A DNA stretch of 31,768 nucleotides from a virus. The DNA lies in IMG/VR virus record IMGVR_UViG_3300036770_003530, positions 1 through 31,768 of that record; one strand, written 5' to 3'. Positions 1 to 10,800 of this stretch are shown piece after piece. The notes under the pieces were generated by a model. It worked only from the letters and a program-made list of their open reading frames with translations, was not told the DNA's origin and did not search any database. A program made the position numbers and the translations under genes. Numbering within the stretch: the stretch's first letter is position 1; each line of letters opens with the position of its first letter.

Positions 1-486
1 ACTCCTGGTGGCGGCACTCCTGGTACTCCTGGTGGCGGTGGTGATTGTCCTCCTTATGGTAACCCTAATGAAAAGAAAAAGGACGTAAATAATCAATCAA
101 TTCCTTGTGGTCAAGGTGCAAGAATTGTTAAAGCTTCGGCTGATCCTGCTAGGAAATATATTAACTGGGAATTTTCAGGAGTAGTAAACAAATACGAAAT
201 AAAGTTGTTTGTGGCTGGTGTACTAAAAGAAACTATTGCTACAGGAATTCGTGGCCCTGGAGAGGAAGAAAGCAACGGACCGGAAGACATGAATGTCGCA
301 CCCTATTTAAGAAATTCGCAATATGTAGGAAAAAGATGCGAGTTTCAAATCGTACTGTACGGCAATGGCAAGGATTATGAAATAGCTGATTTCACAATAA
401 ACAATTTCGCCGATAAAACTTCGTTTACTAGATGTGATTGTACAGTGCCGCCCTGGAGTCCTAGTTTAACAGGGACCTTAGGATAA
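1..486 (+). CDS. C-terminal part of a structural (tail/fibre-type) protein, 5' truncated by the window
   Basis: The reading frame is open from base 1 and stops at TAA 484-486, giving 161 visible residues with no start codon belonging to the gene in the window. It opens with a Thr-Pro-Gly/Gly-rich linker made of repeated ACTCCTGGTGGCGG-type units, then a short globular end with cysteines spaced as C..(about 20)..C, a single C, and a terminal CDC. Gly/Pro linkers of this kind join domains in phage fibre and baseplate proteins, and the two genes downstream on the same strand carry similar Pro/Thr linkers, so a virion structural role is inferred from context. I do not recognise the C-terminal domain. 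An internal ATG at 205 exists, but the open frame upstream shows that the gene starts outside the window. Confidence 0.7.
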   Translation, partial: TPGGGTPGTPGGGGDCPPYGNPNEKKKDVNNQSIPCGQGARIVKASADPARKYINWEFSGVVNKYEIKLFVAGVLKETIATGIRGPGEEESNGPEDMNVAPYLRNSQYVGKRCEFQIVLYGNGKDYEIADFTINNFADKTSFTRCDCTVPPWSPSLTGTLG

Positions 487-518
487 CAGATAATTTGTAA
501 AATTTCTAATTTTAGCTG

Positions 519-526
519 AATAAATA
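519..526 (+). promoter_or_regulatory. Late-type promoter motif AATAAATA before the first fibre gene
   Basis: AATAAATA lies in the 45-nt gap between the partial structural gene and the 1436-aa fibre gene, and resembles the T4 late promoter TATAAATA. Start-site spacing as in T4 (about 6 nt downstream) would place +1 on the ATG at 532, so the message would be leaderless. No Shine-Dalgarno sequence is visible before that ATG. It may instead be AT-rich spacer. Confidence 0.35.
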
Positions 527-531
527 AACAT

Positions 532-3500
532 ATGGCCAAACAATTTATAGTAAGATTAAGAACTGGTAGCCCCACTGGGCCTATTGTAGCGAATAGCCAA
601 GTCATTACGGTTGAAGGACTAGGGTCTGGTCCTATCGCTGCACGCGATTTCGCCGATGGTGCATTAACTGGTATAGTAAATACTAGTGCTCAGTCTGGTG
701 GATTTTATAAGCAATTAAACCAAGCTCGCTGGGCTTTAATTTCAACTACCGACAGCACTATCGCTGGCAATGATATCATTCTAAATTGGATTGTAACAAT
801 TCCTGATACTGAACCAGCGTTACGCTGGTATGCAGTAGAACCTGACAGTTTAGTTAAATACACCGGGCCGGGGTTAGTTTCAAATACAAATACATCTATT
901 CTTAATACAGCAGGATTCACTAGTTCCATTAATGTATCCACGAAACCAATTGAATCTAACAGACAAGTTCAGTTCACACTGTGGAATGGTGAGTTTAACA
1001 TCGGGAAACTTCTTGCCAGGTCCCCGACAGTGCGATTAGTTGCCAAAGAGTTAGATGTTGCTGTAAATTCTTCTGCTGTATATGCATCACCTATTCCAAT
1101 GATTATTTCCGGTTATCCTAATGAACTAGTTGAATGGATCGGCGGCGGATCAGCATCCGGGATCAGAGGAAATGTAACATTAGATAGCACAGGTAAGTTT
1201 TATGTACCTGACCTTCGTGGCGGATTTAATACTCCACCAAATACATACACTTATAGATTTGATGGAAACTTAACAGCTAATCAAGTTGAAAAACGTATTA
1301 CTATTACTGCTGATTATATATTAGCCTGGGCGGTTGACCCCCCTGGCAGTGCAGCGTCTGGTGAACCTATTAATATCAGCATTAAAGGAGCACCAGGGGA
1401 TACAATTAATTATACAGGCCCTACCAATGGATCTATTTTACTAAACAGTGTAACTGGAATCGGAAACCAAGAACTGTTAGGTAGCACAACCTTAAGTGTT
1501 AACACCAATCCAACATGGCAGTTTGACCCAGCACCGAATAGTAAAACATTTGGATCATTGACTTTGCAGGTTAAGATAACGTCAGCTAGAAATCTTACTG
1601 TAACCATGCCGGCGTCGGCTAACGAACTTACATCCTTTATTACTACTATAACAGGTGCATTAAACGAAAGAGTTGACTATAAATATCAAACACCAAATTT
1701 TCCGGTTCCTTATCTAGATTATTATGAAGATGCAGCAGCAGGATTTGCTACCAGTGGTACTGCCGATCCAGAAGCTTATGCTACCAATCACTATAATGAA
1801 GTAACTGCACAAGGTCAATCAAGACTAACTAATCAGCAACTAAAAGATCTTCCTAAACCCGTTGACGGTTTTGTGATTCTTGACACTGATATCGGTGGGG
1901 GATTAGGTAGTAAAACTATCGATTTGTCAGGCGGCATTGGGTTCAGAGGTCGTAAAACTAGATATGCCTGGAATTTCGTAAGTTCAGTTACACAAGATAA
2001 TATAACTAAAGATATTAAAATAAACAGAGGGTTTACATTGTCTGTTAGGTCTGAGCCAACCTACGCAGAAAAAGGTAAGCCTGTTAACGTTACTGTATAT
2101 GGTGCACCAAATGAAAGAGTTGATTATGGTGGTGCTAGCTCAGGATATTTTATAATGCCTGCTACCGGAGAGTATACGTTTGACATCGCTCGTGGGTTAA
2201 CCAGTCTTAATGTTGGTAATACTTACAATTGGTTATTTTCTGGCAATATCTCAGATCCTGACAATGTACCTTATAGTTGTAGAATTGTTAGCTCAATTGA
2301 TTTCATGGTAGAAGGTCCCAGCACTGTTACGCCAAACCAAGATATTATAGTTAAAATTTATGGCCAACCGGGGGAAACAGTAGAGTATACATATCAGCCC
2401 CCTGTGCTCAGTGTACATCCTTATTTAGATATTTACGATGATGTTTATCAAGCCTTCATGGCACAGAACTATGGAATTTCTAACACTTCGATTTATGCGA
2501 CTAGCCATTTTGAACAATATGGATCGCAAGAAAATAGAATCAGTCCTGCTAGTGCTCAGAGTGATTTTGACACAAAGCCTATTAGAACAGCACAGCTAAC
2601 TCAAGCATTAACACGTCTTACAGATGGGACCGAACGAGGATATTTGGAATTAAGTTTAGGCAAATTTGATTATGGAAGAACAAGTTCTTATACTTGGAAC
2701 TTCAAAGGAAACAAAACCAATACTAATTGGCCATATACTGTATCTGTAAAATCAGGAAGATTCCTGGGTGTCACTGCACCGGCTACCAGTCAAATTGACA
2801 CCTTACTAGTAACCATTACCGGATTCGTCAATGAACAAGTTACTATTCGATATGTAGAAGTAACAACAACCGGAATCAGTAAACCTATTACATCTAAAGG
2901 TATCAAGATTGTTACTTTAGCCAGTGATGGATCATCTGACGGCGGTGTTTGGTCCGGAGACATTTTAGCTGGATCTGATGGGTTATCAGACATGGAATCT
3001 GGGGTAGTTAATAATTTTCGATTTGACGGAAATAAAACACCAAATAGCATAGAAAAATCAGTTACGTCTGCTGCGGTAAGTATTATAACCGGAAGAGGGT
3101 ATCTAATAGATTTTTCAGATGTTTCGGGTTCTTCATTATTTCAAAATCCAGTTTCATTGTCATTGTCCGACGGAAGTGGAACGTATGCTGTATTACCAAG
3201 TCAAGCCTGTTGGCTGATGTTTGCAGTAGTAGGCGGTGGTGGTGGCGGTGGTGGCTACGATGGCGACGGAGCCGGTGGATCAATACTAGGCGGTTCGGGA
3301 ATGGGCGGCGGATTGCACCGTGGCATAGTTAAATTGCCAGCTACAGCAACAGCTAAAACATTAGTAGGTGTAATAGGACGTGGTGGAGCTGGAGGAAAAT
3401 ACGGCGGCCTACCGGGAACCGGCGGAGGCGGCGCCACAATTAGTGCTACCGGAACTATAATCAATGGCTCAGGGGGTAATGGCGGAGCAGCCGGAACAGC

Positions 3501-4842
3501 AGGATCTTCGGGCTCCGGTGGAGGTGGTGGCGGAGCTAGCGTATTAGCATTTAGAACAGGCGGTACCTCCGACGTGATTCCTGTTGCCAGCGCATCTGGT
3601 GGAGGTGGCGGCGGTGGCGCTAGTCTTGCTACATTAGGTGGTAGTGGCCGGACAAGTACAGCTATTCCTGCCAGCTATGGAGTTACAGGAACATTCAGCG
3701 GGTTTAATGCAGTATATCATGATGACGGCATACCACTAAGGTCAACGCTAAATGGACTTGGTGAACCAGGAGAATCAGCCGGCTCCAACGACGGTGGCGG
3801 TGGCGGTGGTGGTGCAGGTGGCGGCGGTCTTAAAGGCTTTAGCGGAAGAGATGGCCCAGGTACTGTTACTAATCCTATTTCTGGTGTATCAAATTCCTTA
3901 GGTGGCACAGGCGCTTATCAAATTGCTCATAAGAAATCAGACTTTGTGTGGTCAAACAATAATGGGTATCATGGCTCGGGCATAGTTCCTAGTACTGTAT
4001 ATGATATAAGAAACTTTTATGGCTACGGCGGTCAAAGTGAAGGCAAAGGCACTAATGGAGCCATTGCTGTGTTTTGGACAACTGCCTCTTTAGCACCAGC
4101 AGATTGGTCGTTATTGCCGAGGTTGCCGGATCCAGTAGTGATACCAGCGCCTATCCCAGTTATACCTACACCAGTTATACCTACACCAGTTATACCTACA
4201 CCAGTTATACCTACACCAGTTATACCTGTTCCGCCCGCCGTGCCATCTTTTGTGTGGAAAATACCTACTACTATTACAATCAATGGATTCATAAGAAATG
4301 CTATAGATGATTTTAATAAATTAAATGACATATATTACACAATTTATGGTAAAAATGAATTAAAACTTAACGCCGATGGGACAGCACGTTGGGGCAAATA
4401 TGATGTTCCGGTTGGAAAAGAATTAAGTTTTGTAGGCGATTTTATTGGTAACAGCGAATATGCACAAACTGTTGGAGAGTGGATATCGCCTACTGCGTCT
4501 GGCATCAATAATCGATTCCAGTTGCGAGTAGCTATTAACGATCAACAAAGACAAACATACAAATATGGAAACAGTGGCGGAAATTGGGTTACCAATGGCG
4601 TAAAATGGTCTTTTGCTGGATATACAATTCCCACTGGTAACCAATTTGGAAGCTGGGTAGACATGTCTAATACTGGACTTACAATTCAATTAACACCAAT
4701 TAATGGTGCAAGAAGTGCTACATCTATATCTAATACGCCTTATGATTACAATGAAAGACAAAAAGGCAAAATAATTATCGAGATTAGAGATAAGTTGAAT
4801 CCGTCAAACTCTAGACAAATAACTGTGAATTTTAATGCCTAA
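532..4842 (+). CDS. Giant fibre/adhesin protein 1 (1436 aa), Ig-like and YPDV-type repeats, poly-Gly domain
   Basis: Probably a host-recognition or tail-fibre protein. The N-terminus (MAKQFIVRLRTGSPTGPIVA) is closely similar to that of the next gene and supports ATG 532; the shared head probably anchors both to the virion. Several Ig-like modules follow, marked by G.PNE.V.Y signatures (around residues 193-200, 376-384, 523-533, 610-620 and 765-775). Two modules of the Y.D.Y.D...AF...YA..H(Y/F)...G type lie near residues 392-433 and 628-673. Residues about 898-1110 are extremely glycine-rich, reminiscent of the polyglycine sandwiches of T4-type adhesin tips. A Pro-Ile-Pro-Thr-Pro-Val linker (about 1203-1233) leads to a C-terminal domain. 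There is no chaperone or autocleavage signature that I recognise. It directly abuts the next gene (TAA then ATG), so they are one operon. The repeat content makes length variation likely. Confidence 0.8.
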   Translation: MAKQFIVRLRTGSPTGPIVANSQVITVEGLGSGPIAARDFADGALTGIVNTSAQSGGFYKQLNQARWALISTTDSTIAGNDIILNWIVTIPDTEPALRWYAVEPDSLVKYTGPGLVSNTNTSILNTAGFTSSINVSTKPIESNRQVQFTLWNGEFNIGKLLARSPTVRLVAKELDVAVNSSAVYASPIPMIISGYPNELVEWIGGGSASGIRGNVTLDSTGKFYVPDLRGGFNTPPNTYTYRFDGNLTANQVEKRITITADYILAWAVDPPGSAASGEPINISIKGAPGDTINYTGPTNGSILLNSVTGIGNQELLGSTTLSVNTNPTWQFDPAPNSKTFGSLTLQVKITSARNLTVTMPASANELTSFITTITGALNERVDYKYQTPNFPVPYLDYYEDAAAGFATSGTADPEAYATNHYNEVTAQGQSRLTNQQLKDLPKPVDGFVILDTDIGGGLGSKTIDLSGGIGFRGRKTRYAWNFVSSVTQDNITKDIKINRGFTLSVRSEPTYAEKGKPVNVTVYGAPNERVDYGGASSGYFIMPATGEYTFDIARGLTSLNVGNTYNWLFSGNISDPDNVPYSCRIVSSIDFMVEGPSTVTPNQDIIVKIYGQPGETVEYTYQPPVLSVHPYLDIYDDVYQAFMAQNYGISNTSIYATSHFEQYGSQENRISPASAQSDFDTKPIRTAQLTQALTRLTDGTERGYLELSLGKFDYGRTSSYTWNFKGNKTNTNWPYTVSVKSGRFLGVTAPATSQIDTLLVTITGFVNEQVTIRYVEVTTTGISKPITSKGIKIVTLASDGSSDGGVWSGDILAGSDGLSDMESGVVNNFRFDGNKTPNSIEKSVTSAAVSIITGRGYLIDFSDVSGSSLFQNPVSLSLSDGSGTYAVLPSQACWLMFAVVGGGGGGGGYDGDGAGGSILGGSGMGGGLHRGIVKLPATATAKTLVGVIGRGGAGGKYGGLPGTGGGGATISATGTIINGSGGNGGAAGTAGSSGSGGGGGGASVLAFRTGGTSDVIPVASASGGGGGGGASLATLGGSGRTSTAIPASYGVTGTFSGFNAVYHDDGIPLRSTLNGLGEPGESAGSNDGGGGGGGAGGGGLKGFSGRDGPGTVTNPISGVSNSLGGTGAYQIAHKKSDFVWSNNNGYHGSGIVPSTVYDIRNFYGYGGQSEGKGTNGAIAVFWTTASLAPADWSLLPRLPDPVVIPAPIPVIPTPVIPTPVIPTPVIPTPVIPVPPAVPSFVWKIPTTITINGFIRNAIDDFNKLNDIYYTIYGKNELKLNADGTARWGKYDVPVGKELSFVGDFIGNSEYAQTVGEWISPTASGINNRFQLRVAINDQQRQTYKYGNSGGNWVTNGVKWSFAGYTIPTGNQFGSWVDMSNTGLTIQLTPINGARSATSISNTPYDYNERQKGKIIIEIRDKLNPSNSRQITVNFNA
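4156..4227 (+). repeat. 15-bp tandem repeat (about 4.8 copies) inside fibre gene 1
   Basis: The unit CCAGTTATACCTACA repeats perfectly four times (4156-4215), followed by a 12-nt partial copy. It encodes Pro-Val-Ile-Pro-Thr. Each unit is a multiple of three, so slippage changes linker length without a frameshift. Confidence 0.95.
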
Positions 4843-7800
4843 ATGAAAAAATTTGTTTTACGTTTACGAAAAGGTGGTATTAACGGACCTATAGTAGCGA
4901 ATAGCCAAATAGTGTCAATTTCCGGATTAGGTATCGCCCCAACATCTACCATTGATTTTGCCGACGGCAACCTAAGTGGAAAGTTAATAACCACAGACCG
5001 CAAAGCGTGTTTGGTTAAGACTGTTGCTAGTCCAAATTGGGCTGTTACTGAGTTAGCTAATTTGATTAATAGTACACAAGATGCATTATTTTCTTGGTCT
5101 ACAAATATATTAGGAATCGCTGAAACAGTAAATTGGTATGCGGTATATCCCTACACTAATAGTCAATTCAGTGGGTTAGGATTGCCTATTGTATCGGGTA
5201 TGGTTCCGGTCATAGGTTACACAGGAGAAATAGCACTAGCTACTACCCCGATCACTAATAGTCAGCAATTTCAACTTACAATTTGGTCCGGTAATTTAGG
5301 TACAAGTAAATTATTAGCCAGGTCTGGTATAGTTACAGTGGTTCCGAGAAAACTTACAGTATCGGGTCCTGCCACTGGGATCACTGGCCAACAAGTTTAT
5401 ATAACAGTGTCCGGGTATGTAGGTGAAACTGTAACATATTCTGGGTTTACTAACGGTGAAGCAGTTATTGGTCCCACTGGTAAAGTAGCCATTGATGTGA
5501 GTCAAAAACAAAAAATTCCCACTGGTACATATACTTGGACTGTTAAAGGTAACATTACTGCTAACCAGGAACCTTATGATGTTACTATGATTGATATTGC
5601 AGGATCTCTGACCATTGTATTACCTAAAGACGGAAAGGATGGTAAGGATGGTAAAGATGGAACCGATGGAAAACTTGGTACCGATGGTAAATTTGGTGTA
5701 CCTGGCGAACCGGGCACAGTGCCGGCGGCTGGTATTCCGGGAATCCCGGGAATTCCGGGTGTACCTGGTGGGTCTGGCACAGTAGTCCCTACACCAGTTA
5801 CACCTACACCAGTTACACCTACACCAGTTACACCAACGCCGCCAGACGACGGAACTGTGCCCATTCCGGTAGTGGTACCAACTCCGCCGATAGTCAGTGA
5901 AGTTCCTGAAGTAACTGATCCTGCCGACGGCACATGGGCGTTAACTACTAATAAAACAACTTACTCAGACAAAGAAAAGATTAGCTTAGAAATTAAACCA
6001 CCAGCCCCAATTTCTCCAGCTAGGACTTTTTATTGGTTTCTAGTAGAAAGAGATACCAGCATTGTATTTTCTGGCACTTTATTTGATTCGTCCTCTGGAG
6101 AGAAGTCTATCTCTTCTAGCATTGAGAATCTTGAAAATTTTGTAACCATTAACCAACAATTTACTATATCTTCTACTAACGCTGATTTTCAGTTAACAGG
6201 AAAAGGATATAATCCTACAGATTCAAAAGTCTTCCTTCAATATGCTGCTGACACTCAACCAGTAGTAGCTTTGTCAAGGGCATTTACATATTATGGATAC
6301 CCTCAGGAAAATAAAACGCAAATTTATATTGCAGAAAGTTACAAGGTTGAAAATGGAATTATTGTTCCTACCACTGATGTTCCTGACATAGTAGCTGATC
6401 AAAATATCAATACTATTTATTTTGAGAAAACTTCTACTAGTTACAGATTTCTCCAAACAGGCAATAAATTAAACATTATGCCGTTACAAGGGGACAGGGC
6501 TGTTGTTCTGTTAACAGTAAATCCGAAAGGCGATAAATTAATATTCAGTAATGGAAAAATTAATATTATACCTGAGAATACAGGTGGCGGTTGGAAATTT
6601 AAGGCCTTTTCGTCTACACAAAGTAAAATAATTTCTTCAAGTAATTTTGAGGTTATTACGGATGTTTTAGATGTAACAGAAAACAGTAAGAATGTAGCAC
6701 TAGCTGCAATTAGTCTTAGCTCATCGGCGCCCTCTACTGCATTTCAGTTTATTATTACAGCTGAAAACAAGTCTGATAGTAAATTATATGGAAGATCTAA
6801 TACTTTCATTTTAGCTCCTATACATTCAGCCAATACCGAATATGATCCCATAATCGAAATTGCTATCCCGGCGGATAGAAAACCAGTGCTAGGTATTCCT
6901 TACTCCTATAGTATCATTGGTGCACCACCTAATACACAAATTACACAAACTATTGTTAGTGTTGATTCTGCATACAATAATTTTTCTAAACCTGTGTTTT
7001 TAGTAGATGGTGTAGGATCTGCAAAAGTATACCCGGTTACTAAACAAACCAGACCATTAACCACTACAGTAAGCGGCACTAAGAATGGTTATACAGCAGC
7101 GCAAATTGCAACCACTGTAAACGAATGGTATAATAAACATGCTTATAGATATGCCGAACAAGAAGGTTTAGACTATTGGGTACGTGATTATATTAATAGA
7201 GATGTTTCTTTTGCTGACTTAGAAAATACGTTCAAAACTGCTGTAGCTGAAGAATTAACCAAAGGATACACTAAGCCGGAAGAATTATTCACACCTCAAA
7301 CCACAGCAGGTACTACAACCATTACTGTTGAGTTCAAAAATTTTTCAGGGAAAATTAAAACCGATTCTAGACGTACTCTTAGCTTAGATGTCGGTGGTAA
7401 AGAATACGATGTAAAAATACTACCAATTGACGAAACACGCGATAAGAAAACTCTTAAAGTGCTTGAGGATATTAAAGCAGAGATCAAAGACGGCCCACCT
7501 AATGCTAAAATTACTATACTACGTAGTACCAATGCCGAAGGTGTAGATTTCACCGGCACCTCAGTAATTACTCTAGATGGTAATGGTTACTTTATTATGG
7601 ATCAAGCTGTACATTTTACAAAACGTGGAGTTTACACACAAACTTTGACGTTTAGTGATTTTACAGGATCTATTCGAGGCGGTTCAACAAGGACCTACGA
7701 GATCACCGTAACCGACGGTAGCAAGGAAGAAACCCAGATGGATGTTACAGAATACGACATTCAACTTACACCGTTTGACACAGTAGAAAATGGTACTGTG

Positions 7801-10800
7801 TATAAGAAAAGGTTAAAAGTAGGTGATAAATTCAGAATTGGTGTAGTAAACGGTCCGGGTAATGCACAATGGGAAGTATATAAAGTAAGCGATCCTCCAG
7901 GTTGGGTTACTCCAGGAGTTGACGATATAGTTAAAGGTAATCTATTAGATGATGGAACTTTTTTAAGTGGTGAAGGCGAATTTGGTAGCAAAGGAACCTA
8001 TACCTACAACCTGACATTTTCTGGATTTGGGCAAAATAAAAGTATTAAAAACGGTAATACCAGAACGCTGGTGTTTAATGTATTTGAAGACCCTAAGCTA
8101 ATTGTAATACCATATGGCGAAGGAGCACTACCTACTTCATTGGCAATTAAACCAGGCGAGAGAGGATACTGTGATTTAGCCGGTGAAAAAGATGACAAGG
8201 TTACAGTGACGCCATTGGTACCACGTAGCGCAGATAATCCTTACATGGTATTTTATCCAGACAGTTTAACTGCTTTTATTGAAAAATTTCCTGGCAAGAC
8301 AGCGGCCGATATTAAAAGTGATGAAGCTAAAGCGTATTCTAAAGAATGGCATGATAAATTTGGTGCAGCCGTTGGATATGTCAGCCCCGACGATCTTAAT
8401 TTGTTAACAGATAATCCTTACTTTATGTTTAATCCCACCGACTTCGATGCATATAAACAAAGCGGCGGCAACGGAATGAGTCCTAAGGATTATGCAGCAG
8501 CGGCCTATAAAACAGCTAAGGCTGCATATGACAAGCTGGTGGCAAACCAAGCAGCCAAAGAAAAAGTTGCCAAGCAATATAAGCCACCTAGAACAGTGGC
8601 CCCATTAAAAGCAGTGGCTCCAACCAGTCCTGATACTGCTGAGAAAAGTTACAAAGATCCATTGAGCGGTGGTGGTAAGAGCATAACATTAAACGATCAA
8701 GGTAGACGTCGTGCAGACATTACCGGTGGAAAGAACTTAAAAATTAGAACACTGCCATATGTGTTTAGTTTCAAGGCCGAAAAAACCCCTAACACTGAAG
8801 TAATGAGATTATGGGTAACTACCGAAGGCGGGCAAGGAACCAAGGAAAAATTAAAAACTCCAAGTATCTATACACTAAAAGTCAATGGCAAAACTGATCT
8901 GGTAACTACAACTGCACAAGAAAAACAAACCATTTTACTTAAACTCGAAGGTGGTCCAGAAGAGACTGTGATAATTAGTCCTGTAAAATTAAATGATATT
9001 TGTGCAGGATCGCAGCCAGCTAGTTACAGAAAAAAGAAAACACCTATTCATCCTTACATGCAGTTATACCCTGACGTTGCTGCTTACTATGCTAAAAATA
9101 AAAGTGGTGACCAAAGTACAGAAGATGCTGATAAGCATTGGACATTACATGGAAAAAATGAAGGTAGAATCAGTCCATGGAGATTAGCTCATTTAGTGCA
9201 TATAGCTTACTTTGCCTATAACCCAGATATAGAAGCAGCCTATAACAGTGAAAATCCAGGTGCAGAAACTGACACAGACAAATTTGATGTAGCTAAGGCT
9301 AAAAAATGGATCACTAACTATGTCAAGGACAAGACTAAACCTAAAGAAGCCGACGCCAAAGCCAAAGATACTAAATTTAAGAATCTTCCTAAATTTGACA
9401 TTCCTAAGATTTTAGACAAATTCAGTGGCACGTTAGAGTGGAACTATAGCGAGCCGGCATTGGTTACGAGAACTCATCCATATGGGTTACAGTTAGATGG
9501 TAATAAAACTGATAACGTAGTAATACTAGTAGTCAATGTCGGCGGAGTCGGCAACGAAGTAACCACTAGTAATAATCCTTCTAAGGATGAGACACCAGCA
9601 GTCACAGTTAACAAGACTGAGGAAACACAACCAGAAATTGTTGCGGCTCCTGTTGAGTTGCCACCAGTTAAACCATTTACTGTAACTCCTGTTACGCAAA
9701 CTGTTGAATATGGTAATCCGATTAATTTAACTTTTGAAGGACCACCGGGCGCCGATGTATTTGTAAAAATTGTAGATATAGCTGTACAAGATGAAATGTT
9801 ATATTTTGAATACTATCCAGACGTAGCAGAGTATTGGGAAAAAGAAAAAAACACTAGTCTCAAAGATACTACAGTATTCAAGTTCATGCAGACTCATTAC
9901 AACAACTACGGTAAAAATGAAGGTAGAAAGAGTCCTGCAGAATTAACCGAATACCATAAAGTTTTTAGAAATCCTATTAGAAAACCATATGGAAAATTGC
10001 CTGCTGACAGTGGTAAAATTACATTAGACATTACCGAAGGTGGCAAGTTTAACTTGTTAGCAAGAAAGAGTCCATATGTCTGGGCAGTAGATTGTAATAA
10101 ATCGCCAGAGAAAGTCAACGTAGCAGTGACAGTTACCGCCAAGGCTTCTGCCGCAGCTACTAGCGCAACATCTCTGACACCTAAGTTAGTTAGCCAAATC
10201 CTTGGGAACGAAGGCATACTTACCTTTACTATTGCTGGCAGCAAAAATTCTAATATTAAATCTGTTGAAGTAAATGCTATATATGGTAATATTCCTGAAT
10301 TGTTGGCACCATATGTGCCGCCAACTAATGCAGATCATGTGAGACCGTTATATCCAGGGTCTTCTCTACCAGTCCCAATGGCAGCAGTAGGAGAATATAT
10401 CGACAGGATATACAGACGTTTGTTATGGAGAAGATTAGATCCTAATTCTAAAGAAATGGACAATCATATTAACGCCATTAAGGCCGATAACAGTAAATCG
10501 TTGCCTCGTCATATACTTGAAATCGAACAGGCAGTGGCTAACAGTGATGAACGTAAGTTGTTACTAGACTTGCCTGCGTATATTAAATTTGCCTTAGACA
10601 ATGGCAAAGATCTTTCAACGATAGCAGGCAAAACATATTACAAATGGCCTGCTAATCAAGCTCAAGGGGACATTTTAGTCGACGACGGCAAACAAGCTAT
10701 TCATGGGTTCGATACTACTAAATTAACATCGATTCGAGGTGATTATACTGTAATTTTAACACACAACATTACTGATAAACAAGATAAAAAATATAGTACA

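Noticed and set aside
4156-4227. Tandem 15-bp repeats as a possible CRISPR-like array
   Set aside because: The repeats are directly adjacent with no spacers, are in frame, and encode a Pro/Val/Ile/Thr linker inside a fibre gene.
4032-4331. Open frames on both other strands/frames across the 15-bp repeats and poly-Gly region
   Set aside because: They mirror the repeats (Gly-Val-Gly-Ile-Thr or Tyr-Thr-Ser-Tyr runs) and lack ribosome sites; they are shadows of the fibre gene.
5574-5933. 119-aa - strand open frame opposite the collagen-like stretch
   Set aside because: Gly/Pro/Ser-rich composition is the complement of the Gly-X-Y and PTP repeats, with no independent coding signs.
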